Source of the DNA: Tritrichomonas foetus | Taxonomy: Eukaryota; Parabasalia; Tritrichomonadida; Tritrichomonadidae | Assembly (NCBI GenBank): GCA_001839685.1 | Contig: MLAK01001280.1 | Location: 1 to 23,094 of the forward strand | Reading direction: 5' to 3' | Length of the DNA: 23,094 bases | Shown: positions 8,942 through 15,717 of the stretch, piece after piece | How the letters are laid out: every line of letters begins with the position of its first letter | Position numbering within the stretch: the first letter of the stretch is position 1 | Made by a program: the position numbers and the translations under genes | Notes under the pieces: model-generated | Seen by the model: the letters and a program-made list of their open reading frames with translations, nothing else | Database searches by the model: none | What the model was told of the DNA's origin: nothing

Positions 8942-9253
8942 TATACTTTCAAAAATCATATCTCCCTCAATCTTGAAGTGTGTATTGATACACTGCCATA
9001 TTTTTTTTTATAATTTTATTCAATACTCGATGGTGCTATTCGTGACTGATGCAGAAAAAATTCACATGTCAAAAGATAAACTCAAGAACGTAAATAGATT
9101 ATTTGTCAATGAAATTGCCTTTCTTTAAGTAAATATGAAAAGCATCAATGTATAGTTCATCAGTATTTATATCGAAACGATTCATTCTATAGTTAATTCT
9201 ATCAAACGAAAAAATATAGAGTAAGTGAGATACGAAAATAAATTAAAAAAGGG

Positions 9254-9260
9254 AAAAAAA
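9254..9260 (-). terminator. RNA polymerase III terminator (T7) of tRNA-Val
   Basis: The plus strand shows seven A's, which is seven T's on the tRNA coding strand, one base after the predicted discriminator base. This is a normal Pol III stop. Confidence 0.8.
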
Positions 9261-9261
9261 T

Positions 9262-9333
9262 TGCCTCGGCGCGGAGTCGAACCGCGGTCAAATGCGTGTA
9301 AAGCATCTATTCTAACCGTTATAATACCGAGGC
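9262..9333 (-). tRNA. tRNA-Val (anticodon UAC)
   Basis: A 72-base gene without encoded CCA. The acceptor arms GCCTCGG and CCGAGGC pair over 7 bp and are followed by discriminator A. The anticodon arm is GATGC / GCATT with one G-U pair, closing the 7-base loop TTTACAC, so the anticodon is UAC, reading GUA valine codons. The T arm is CGCGG / CCGCG with loop TTCGACT, giving a perfect B box GGTTCGACTCC. The variable loop has 4 bases. The D arm is unusual: placed normally, TTAT would face GAAT with mismatches, lacking the usual G10. A one- or two-base shift (TATT with AATA) pairs fully but uses up the linker at positions 8 and 9. The internal A box is correspondingly weak. There is no intron. A T7 terminator follows. 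The identity call is firm; whether it is expressed is less certain. Confidence 0.88.
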
Positions 9334-9510
9334 TGTTCGAATGTTGAAAAAAATTTGATCGTTTCAATGACAACAACAATAATTTCTTTTTCTTAGGAAA
9401 AGATCACTCCACAGGAGAAGATAATTCATATTCGCTCCATTAAAAGGAAAATACAAAATGAAGAAATTCCCCATTAATCTATCTTTAACAAAATGACACA
9501 AAGCAATCCC

Positions 9511-10272
9511 CTATATAATTTGTGATGTCATAGCTGCAGCCTCTCTTTCTTCTTTGTTTCCGAGAATTTTCTTCCCAACAAGTTTCTCCCTTTGAAAAGT
9601 GTAAACTATTGGATAGCCATTCGCCATCACTTTTTTCTCCATTTGGTCGGCCTTTTCAACAAATTTCATGATTGCTCGAATGATGTTTCCATGAGTGACG
9701 ACCAAAACGTTCTTCCCGTCGATAATATTTTTCATGACGATATCCAGCCAAAATGGCAATAATCTTTTCCAGGCCATTTCGAGGGACTCGCCAAGTGGTA
9801 AAACCGATGGATCCAAATTTGAATAATGCGGATCCCAAATTGGTGCAAGCGAATTATCAGATGAAAGAAGGGGTGGAGGCACGGTGAAGCCTTCCCTCCA
9901 ATTGTGGAAGGTACTAAAACCGTACTTTTCAATCATTTGCTTCTGAGTTAATCCTGTGAAATTTCCGCAATGGCATTCGTTTAATCGCCAAGTTGCAAGT
10001 GTAGGAATATACATCTGATCAAGCTCGTCGAGTATTGTCCACTTTGTGCGAATCGCTCGCTTTAAGTATGAAGAATAAGCAAAATCGAATTCGATATTTT
10101 CCGCTCTCAATAGACTGGCAGCAAACTTGGCATCGTTGATTCCTTTGGCGGTTAAATCGCAGTCAATCCAGCCAGCATAATATCCGGCGAGATTAGATTC
10201 AGACTGGCCGTGTCGAACGAGAACGAGGTGACCAAAATCTTTTTCCATCAAAAAATTTGAAATGGCGACCAT
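9511..10272 (-). CDS. Phosphoglycerate mutase-like histidine phosphatase
   Basis: A 253-residue member of the cofactor-dependent phosphoglycerate mutase (GpmA/PGAM1) fold, matching it end to end: LVRHGQSESN (phosphorylated His 21), AGWIDCDLTAKG (33-44), LKRAIRT (Arg 72), RLNECHCG (Glu 99), VPPP (131-134), GESLEMAWKRLLPFW, VTHGNIIRA (second His 194), and the C-terminal PIVYTF...ILGNKEE. The catalytic RH, Arg, Glu and HGN residues are all present. Residues that hold substrate or 2,3-bisphosphoglycerate in GpmA are changed: ERHY is ECHC, the following Lys is Gln 110, the RR pair is RE (126-127), and TGW is AGW. It may be a lineage-specific glycolytic mutase, or a phosphatase or mutase with another substrate. 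The second Met (residue 9) is an alternative start. The stop is TAG. Cytosolic. Confidence 0.85.
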   Translation of the reverse strand: MVAISNFLMEKDFGHLVLVRHGQSESNLAGYYAGWIDCDLTAKGINDAKFAASLLRAENIEFDFAYSSYLKRAIRTKWTILDELDQMYIPTLATWRLNECHCGNFTGLTQKQMIEKYGFSTFHNWREGFTVPPPLLSSDNSLAPIWDPHYSNLDPSVLPLGESLEMAWKRLLPFWLDIVMKNIIDGKNVLVVTHGNIIRAIMKFVEKADQMEKKVMANGYPIVYTFQREKLVGKKILGNKEEREAAAMTSQII

Positions 10273-10870
10273 TGTAAACTTTTGAGAATTATTTCAAACA
10301 GTCGACCAGATTGCCAATCAAAAAAAACATAATTATCAATAGTCAGATCCAAAATTAATTTTCATGATTCGACATGAATAACCCGATTATCACTTCGTTT
10401 TTATGATTCGACGAATCTATCCAATCATCCATGAAATTTCATGCCAAAAATTTGAACAATTAATAATTAATCAGATTTTCATCAAGCAAATTCTTCGCCA
10501 TTATCACATCGGTAGGACTAAGCAAAAGGAAACTATTGAACGGAATGACTTTCGCCTTCCATCCATGCCAATCTGTCGCTGAGAAAACTCAAGATCCAAT
10601 TAATCGATCAGAAATAATTAATCCAATCCGAACATTCCAAACTAAATGGCGCGCTGGTTACAAATCATGCGAAAATAAATGCTTTGTCTTCTTCTTCTCA
10701 CGTTAGATAACCCATTTCAAAGAATAAAAGAATGACTTTCTAAAACCATTAAAAATTTTCTTATTACATCATTTTAAATTTCATTTCTATTTATTTGTTC
10801 ATTTCTTTATTGAAAAAGTTTAATAGAGTGATATTGTCTTTTTGTCAATCATTCATTCAATATAGTTTTT
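10273..10870. other. Intergenic region between mutase and ankyrin-family gene
   Basis: About 600 bases separating two divergent genes. It contains two copies of ATGATTCGAC (near 10361 and 10403), and a stop-free plus-strand frame from 10467 to 10703 with an ATG at 10545 that would give a 53-residue peptide resembling nothing I know. The right end turns very A/T-rich near the ankyrin gene start. I do not call a gene here. Confidence 0.4.
10812..10822 (+). promoter_or_regulatory. GAAAAAGTTTA element about 60 bases before the ATG
   Basis: The 11-mer GAAAAAGTTTA starts 59 bases before the ankyrin-family ATG. The same 11-mer (4821-4831) starts 60 bases before the ATG of the second coiled-coil gene, in the same orientation. 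The shared sequence and spacing suggest a promoter element, but two cases are weak evidence. Confidence 0.25.
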
Positions 10871-12298
10871 ATGTTTTACACTTTCCAGATTCCAGGAAAT
10901 CATTCAATGATGATTAAACTTATCTTCAATGGGAAAGAAATTAGTTGCTCAATAAATATCGCTTTAAAGCTTAAACTAAAAATCAACAATTTTATCACCA
11001 AAAATCATAATTCATCTGAATATACCATTAATGAACCCAATTTAAACATAGAAAATGACAATACTTATCGTTTTCTTTGTGATATTCTTACTGGGCAAAG
11101 CGTGAAGATCGATTTTGTTTCTTTTGAAGCACTCCGAGAAATTTCCACTTGTTTCCAAATTGAAGAACTCCAAAAAAAGCTTGATTCATTTGAGCATATG
11201 AGTGATGTTTTGTATAAAAGATATAAAAAAGAGAATCACTTTAAGTTATTTAAAAAGTTCGAACAAATGCTCATTCAATTCGATAAAAACAACTTCGAAA
11301 ATATCATCGATTTCATCATTTGTAACTTATCTCAAATAACAGAGAAAATGCTCTTTGAATTATTATACTGTTATTTTGTTCTATCATATGATGATCAAAA
11401 TCAAAATCTAATAAAAATGATCCAACAACTTGATGAAACAATTTGTCATATTTATGAACGATTTAAGTCTTTTCTTTTAGCTAAGTTCATTCACGAAATT
11501 GGAAAAAATAATATTTATAATATTAGTTCAATTAGTCATTTAATTTGTTTAATGTTGAATGAAAAAATAATGGATAAAGATAAGGTATTAGAAAAAATTA
11601 AAGTGGAAATACCAAGTTTGAAACTTCCATCATTTTTCCAAAAAATTATTGGATTTGAAATCGAAACAGATAATCATCCAAATATATTAGAAAAGAAACT
11701 AGATGAAGAAAAAGCTTTTGAATATATCAAAAATGATGATATAAATTACTTTCAATCACTAATATCTCAGAATAACATTGAAATAAATCAACAATATCAT
11801 AAAAGTACTCAAGATAAACATTATTTACTGAATGAAGAGTTCACTTCAAAATCTCATAAAATCACATTCATTGAATATGCATCTTTTTATGGAGCAATCA
11901 AATGTTTCAAATATTTATTATCAAATCACGCCATAATTAACAAACAACAACTTTGTAAATATGCAATATCAGGAAACCATAATGAGATTATTCATCTTTG
12001 TGATCAAGTTGGCTGTTCTTTTTTGAAAACATTACCGATATCAATTCAATACCATCATCATTCAACAACAAAATGGTTAATAGAAAACAAGAAAGACAAT
12101 ATTGATTCTGATTTATTATTCAAACTCTGTATCCGATACAATAATTATTTGATTTTAAAATATTTTCTTTCTAAGGGAGTTGATATTAGTAATTTTTGGT
12201 TTAATTCCTTAGAAAGTGACAACATTATCAACGTACAATTTTTGTTTCCAGTAATAGATTATCATATCAATGAAAAGATAATTAAGAAAGTCATATAA
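10871..12298 (+). CDS. BTB-like/DUF3447 ankyrin-family protein, probably truncated
   Basis: A 475-residue protein of the large trichomonad family that pairs an N-terminal BTB/POZ-like region with DUF3447 and ankyrin-type helical repeats. Residues about 14-110 (MIKLIFNGKEISCS ... ALREISTCFQIEELQKKL) fit the BTB-like part, followed by a helical linker. Residues about 333-410 carry the DUF3447 signature (FIEYASFYGAIKCFKYLL, then KYAISGNHNEIIHLC and TTKWLIEN). Helical repeats continue to the end. Met 13 or 14 could also be the start. Relatives usually go on into clear ankyrin repeats of the TALHIACQNN type. Here the frame stops at TAA and passes directly into satellite DNA, and isolated TALHIACQNN fragments lie in the next 1.2 kb. 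I infer that the 3' part has been lost or broken up. Such proteins bind other proteins; the partner is unknown. Confidence 0.8.
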   Translation: MFYTFQIPGNHSMMIKLIFNGKEISCSINIALKLKLKINNFITKNHNSSEYTINEPNLNIENDNTYRFLCDILTGQSVKIDFVSFEALREISTCFQIEELQKKLDSFEHMSDVLYKRYKKENHFKLFKKFEQMLIQFDKNNFENIIDFIICNLSQITEKMLFELLYCYFVLSYDDQNQNLIKMIQQLDETICHIYERFKSFLLAKFIHEIGKNNIYNISSISHLICLMLNEKIMDKDKVLEKIKVEIPSLKLPSFFQKIIGFEIETDNHPNILEKKLDEEKAFEYIKNDDINYFQSLISQNNIEINQQYHKSTQDKHYLLNEEFTSKSHKITFIEYASFYGAIKCFKYLLSNHAIINKQQLCKYAISGNHNEIIHLCDQVGCSFLKTLPISIQYHHHSTTKWLIENKKDNIDSDLLFKLCIRYNNYLILKYFLSKGVDISNFWFNSLESDNIINVQFLFPVIDYHINEKIIKKVI

Positions 12299-12335
12299 TT
12301 GTTTTCATGAAGTTTTAATGATTGATTGAATGAAG
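12299..12335. repeat. 23-bp satellite, first copies (about 1.5 units)
   Basis: Immediately after the ankyrin-family stop codon comes half a unit ending in TTTTCATGA and one full unit (AGTTTTAAT ... GAATGA), which abuts ankyrin fragment 1. The unit is the same as in the two larger arrays to the right. Confidence 0.75.
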
Positions 12336-12488
12336 CATTTCTAAATGTTAATAAAATTTCTTTTGAAATTTCATAAAACTGCTTTACATATTGCTTGTCA
12401 AAATAATAATATTGAAATTGTGAAACTTCTTCTTTCAAATAATACAATTGATATCAATTCTATTTATATCTTTATCTTTGATTTATAA
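12336..12488 (+). pseudogene. Ankyrin-repeat fragment 1 (broken)
   Basis: In one plus frame this reads HKTALHIACQNNNIEIVKLLLSNN, a textbook ankyrin repeat of the trichomonad type. The preceding codons make better sense in a different frame (AFLNVNKISFEIS), so the fragment carries a frameshift between its two halves. A 47-codon frame from the ATG at 12345 stops at TAA 12486. It lacks the rest of a protein and has satellite on both sides, so I read it as a non-functional copied piece of an ankyrin gene. It is almost identical to fragment 2 over 138 bases. Confidence 0.75.
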
Positions 12489-12652
12489 AGTTTTTAAGTC
12501 TTGATTTCATCTAGTTTTAATGATTACTCTCATGGAGTTTTAATGGTTGCTCTCATGGAGTTTTACTGATTACTCTCATGAAGTTTTAATGATTGATCTC
12601 ATAAAGTTTTAATAATTGATTTCATAAAATTTTAATAGTTGTTTTAATGAAA
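12489..12652. repeat. 23-bp satellite array B (7 units)
   Basis: Seven head-to-tail units of 23 bp (the first is 24), each starting AGTTTTAAT or close to it and ending TCTCATGG, TTTCATAA or similar. Three neighbouring units share the CTCTCATG variant, a sign of local duplication. The last unit ends in AATGA and joins ankyrin fragment 2. Confidence 0.85.
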
Positions 12653-12805
12653 CATTTCTAAATGTTAATAAAATTTCTTTTGAAATTTCATAAAACTGCT
12701 TTACATATTGCTTGTCAAAATAATAATATTGAAATTGTGAAACTTCTTCTTTCAAATAATACAATTGATATCAATTCTATTTATATCTTTCTATTTGATT
12801 TGTGA
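12653..12805 (+). pseudogene. Ankyrin-repeat fragment 2 (broken)
   Basis: A near-perfect copy of fragment 1 over 12653-12790, with the same TALHIACQNNN repeat, the same internal frameshift, and the same end after ATTTATATCTTT. Because the break is shared, the copies were probably made after the sequence had already decayed. Confidence 0.75.
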
Positions 12806-13381
12806 AATTCTTAATGATTAATCTCATACAATTCTAAGAATTGATTTCATGCAATTTTAATAATTGAATTCATGAAGTTTTAATGTATGATTTCATCGAG
12901 TTTTCATAACTAATTTCATGGAGTTTTCATCATTGATTTCATGAAGTTTTAGTAAATGATTTCATTGCGTTTAAATACGTAATTTTATCAAGTTTTATTA
13001 ATTAATGTCATGTAGTTTTAATCATTGGTTGAATGAAGTTTTGGTTTGATTTCATGTAGTTTTAATGTTTGATTTCATAAAATTTTAAGAATTGATTTCT
13101 TGGAGTTTTAATTATTAATTTCATGAAGCTTTGATGTGTGATTTCATGAAGTTTTAATAACTGATTTTGTATAGTTTTAGACATTGTTTGAATGAAGTTT
13201 TAATGTTTGATTTCATATAGTTCTAATAATTGAATTTATACAGCTTTAATGATTGATTTCATCAAGTTTAAATGATTGATTTCATGGAATTTTTATCGTT
13301 GATTTCATGAAGTTTTAATGATTGATCTCATAAAGTTTTAATATTTGAATTTATACAGTTTTAATGATTGATTGAATGAAG
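12806..13381. repeat. 23-bp satellite array C (about 25 units)
   Basis: About 25 head-to-tail units, nearly all exactly 23 bp, with consensus AGTTTTAAT, four variable bases, then GATTTCATGA. One unit is 21 bp and one is 24 bp. Copies differ from one another by several bases, so the array is old. No unit encodes a useful reading frame, and 23 is not a multiple of three. The final unit, ending GAATGA, joins ankyrin fragment 3. Confidence 0.9.
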
Positions 13382-13555
13382 CATTTCTAAATGTTAATAA
13401 AATTTCTTTTGAAATTTCACAAAACTGCTTTACATATTGCTTGTCAAAATAATAATATTGAAATTGTGAAACTTCTTCTTTCAAATGATTCAATTGATTT
13501 AGAAATACTCGATCAAATAATGATATTTCTTTCATATTTTTTCTTTATTTTATGA
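13382..13555 (+). pseudogene. Ankyrin-repeat fragment 3 (broken)
   Basis: Matches fragments 1 and 2 up to about 13498 with only a few differences, then runs into unique sequence. From the ATG at 13391 a 54-codon frame reads through HKTALHIACQNNNIEIVKLL and NDSIDLEILDQIM to a TGA at 13553. This right-hand end, absent from the other two fragments, may be the surviving 3' end of the original gene. It has the same frameshift as the others. Confidence 0.7.
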
Positions 13556-14146
13556 TGGGATTGATTCAAAATTTAGAGAATACCAGAAAACCTTGTTACT
13601 GATCCATGTATTACAAAGTTATTTAGCTCTCTGTTATGAAAATTATAAAATTAATCTTCTAACATATTTTCATTCTCATTTTTTCTCTCATAATATATTC
13701 AGTGAATGAGAAGAACACATAGCCTTAACTCATACATGTGATGCGATTTTCTAACCACGGGTGCTTATAAGTTAATGTTTTAGAATATATTTATCTTGAA
13801 TTTTATCGATTGGCAATTCGGACACATCTTCATGGCGATTTTGGTTCGAAAATTCGAAATTAAGTTATTAATTTATAATCTCATATATCACAACCTATCA
13901 ACAATACTATCACAATTAAACACCTGCATAAATTATAAGGTGTGACACCTAATATTCAAGAATTTATAATTGTCACTATTTCGAATTCTTGATCACACAA
14001 TTTAGTTTTATTTCTAAATGAATGTATGATTCACCAAGAATAACATATTTTACAATTCATTTTCATCGAAATCTATTCTTAGCCTTTTTTATAAAAGAAT
14101 CTTTTCGATTTTGTATCATGGCATGTGGTATTTTGTTAATACATAT
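13556..14146. other. A/T-rich region without a recognisable gene
   Basis: About 590 bases between the satellite block and the 3' end of the kinase gene. All frames are broken by stops. I see no RNA gene or tandem repeat, only short local inverted repeats of the kind expected in A/T-rich DNA. Confidence 0.5.
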
Positions 14147-14211
14147 ACGCACAAATAAATAAACACACAAATAAACAAACACACAAACAAACACACAAAT
14201 AAACAAAAAAA
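14147..14211. repeat. CA/AAAC simple repeat in the kinase 3' flank
   Basis: An imperfect simple repeat of ACACAAAT and AAACAAAC units running up to the kinase stop codon. On the kinase strand it is a T/G-rich tract that would lie in, or just beyond, a very short 3' untranslated region. Confidence 0.75.
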
Positions 14212-14217
14212 AGACAT

Positions 14218-15507
14218 TTATATAGGTTTTCCAACAATAACAGGCCATCTTGGTTTTCCAGATTGATTAACTACATCAACAATTGCATGCATTGATGCAC
14301 GAATCTCATCATGGTAACCTTCAGGAACCATCGTCACTTGGTTTGCGTAAATCAAACCAAAAGAGAAATCTTTAAAAAGAACAAATTTTCCTTCTTCTGA
14401 GTTCCAAATTACAAGTGGACGTGATTTTTCTGCTTCTCTAATTATCCTTAAAGCGAACTCATATCTGTCAATGTATTTCTTAGGAATATGGGATATATCA
14501 TATTGATGTGATCTTCCAGAAGATTTCGCAACAACTTCCACTTTCCTATTTCTTGGAAGTATTCTAAACAGAGTAGGATGGGAGAAAACGTCAAGTATTA
14601 TTGTTCCATCGGCTTGTAAATCCACCACCCCTCCGTTAAACGGGCACTTTTTCGGCTCAATTTGACTAGTATCGTTGAAAAAGTTGTGTTTCAAAATCTG
14701 ATCGTAAGTTGGTCTTTGATCAACGTTTTTGTTCATGAGTTGTCTGATTAAATCGCAGGCGCGCGGGTCACAGCCTGCTGGAATGTCAAAGGACCCGCTC
14801 CTGGCCTTCTTTAGAGTAAGTTCCCTGCTTTGGCTGGTGAAAGGCGCCACGCCGACAATCATCGTGTAGAGGACGCACCCGAGGCTGTAAATGTCAGCAG
14901 CAAGGGTGACGCCTGTCCGCCGATAGATTTCTGGTGAAATATAATTGAGCGTTCCGCATATGGAATTTTCTTCTAGCTTCAGAGAGCTCGAAAACGTCGC
15001 CAGTCCGAAATCGCATAATTTGACATTATCGTTCGCATCGATGAGCATATTTCCGGGTTTTAAATCGCGATGGATGATGATTTTCGAATGCAAATATCTT
15101 ACAGCTTGAACCAAATCCGTCATATACTTTCGAACTTTGTTGAGTGGCAATTTCTGATTCTTCGCATTTCGAATTGCATCGGCAACGCTGCCATTCGAGC
15201 AATATTCCATGACTATGCAATGAGATCCTTTTTCTTCAAAGTCGCAATAATATTGTACGATGTTTTGATGATGAAGTGATCTGTGAATGTTTACCTCCCT
15301 TTCAACTTGCTCAAGTCGATCATGTCGGAATTCATGATTGATAATTTTAATTGCGACTTCCCTCTTTTCTAGAAGATCTTCTGCATGAACAACTCTTCCA
15401 AAGCCGCCTTCCCCAATATCTTTTATCTTTCTAAATTCATCCAGCCGTCGTAATTTTTGCGTTTTAATGAGAAATTCGTTTAAAAATAATATTAAACCAA
15501 TTTTATC
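14218..15507 (-). CDS. PLK4/SAK-like protein kinase, 5' end unresolved
   Basis: A complete Ser/Thr kinase domain: GEGGFGRV (near 15400), VAIKI with the ATP-binding Lys at 15346, EREVNIH, HRDLKPGN, DFGLAT, CGTLNYISPE and DQRPTYDQIL. The closest family by eye is PLK4/SAK, which controls centriole duplication: the C-terminal 150 residues carry a stretch like the PLK4 cryptic polo box (IPKKYIDRYEFALRII, then a beta-rich VIWNSEEGKFVLF). No ATG lies in frame before the glycine loop. The first in-frame ATG (15210) is at the hinge (MEYC) and would delete the whole N-lobe. Upstream, the frame stays open to a TGA at 15508-15510. Beyond that TGA the same frame is open again to an ATG at 15654. I see no GTAYGT/ACTAAC-type intron. 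It ends TAA overlapping TAAA. Possible pseudogene, sequence error or unusual start. Confidence 0.78.
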   Translation of the reverse strand, partial: DKIGLILFLNEFLIKTQKLRRLDEFRKIKDIGEGGFGRVVHAEDLLEKREVAIKIINHEFRHDRLEQVEREVNIHRSLHHQNIVQYYCDFEEKGSHCIVMEYCSNGSVADAIRNAKNQKLPLNKVRKYMTDLVQAVRYLHSKIIIHRDLKPGNMLIDANDNVKLCDFGLATFSSSLKLEENSICGTLNYISPEIYRRTGVTLAADIYSLGCVLYTMIVGVAPFTSQSRELTLKKARSGSFDIPAGCDPRACDLIRQLMNKNVDQRPTYDQILKHNFFNDTSQIEPKKCPFNGGVVDLQADGTIILDVFSHPTLFRILPRNRKVEVVAKSSGRSHQYDISHIPKKYIDRYEFALRIIREAEKSRPLVIWNSEEGKFVLFKDFSFGLIYANQVTMVPEGYHDEIRASMHAIVDVVNQSGKPRWPVIVGKPI

Positions 15508-15717
15508 TCATTCAATATTTAAATGCGTCCACCCATTTAAACTCTCAAAAATTAAATCTAACAAATAAACGGCCTCTAATTTTTTCTTATCACTTTTTCG
15601 GCTTACTAATATATATAAATATAGATATAAATATAAAAAAGATCTAAAAAACATTCGCGTCAATTATGGTTTAATATAAAAGGCTTATTTTCTTTATTAT
15701 AAAATAAGAAATTTAAA
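15508..15717. other. Gap between kinase and IFT140 with an in-frame upstream ORF
   Basis: On the minus strand an ATG at 15652-15654 opens a 48-codon frame in phase with the kinase and closed only by the TGA at 15508-15510. Its first part is a low-complexity Leu/Tyr run produced by an ATATAA tract (15608-15640). It may be chance, an upstream ORF, or the lost N-terminus of the kinase. Confidence 0.4.

Larger units (their letters stand above)
8916..9261. other. Intergenic region between the 5-phosphatase promoter and the tRNA
   Basis: About 345 A/T-rich bases holding the 5-phosphatase upstream region on the left and the tRNA 3' flank on the right. Apart from the 13-base motif near 8935 and the Pol III stop near 9257, I see no gene or repeat here. 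Confidence 0.5.

Noticed and set aside
10812..10870. Transposon or retroelement remnants around the ankyrin gene
   Set aside because: No terminal repeats, target duplications or transposase-like frames were seen anywhere in the window.
12299..13381. CRISPR-like array of short repeats
   Set aside because: The units are contiguous 23-bp degenerate tandem copies without unique spacers, in a eukaryotic genome; this is satellite DNA.
12262..13535. Minus-strand small ORFs (KEEVSQFQYYYFDKQ type) across the ankyrin fragments
   Set aside because: They are the antisense of the ankyrin repeat and appear only because the fragment is copied.
15408..15600. An intron joining a distant 5' exon to the kinase
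   Set aside because: No GTAYGT donor or ACTAAC-type branch/acceptor motif of the trichomonad kind is visible on the minus strand near the stop, so I left the 5' end unresolved.
15652..15654. UGA recoded as an amino acid in this organism
   Set aside because: At least three genes in the window (ending at 4680, 6782 and 7011) use TGA as their stop, so general reassignment is not supported.
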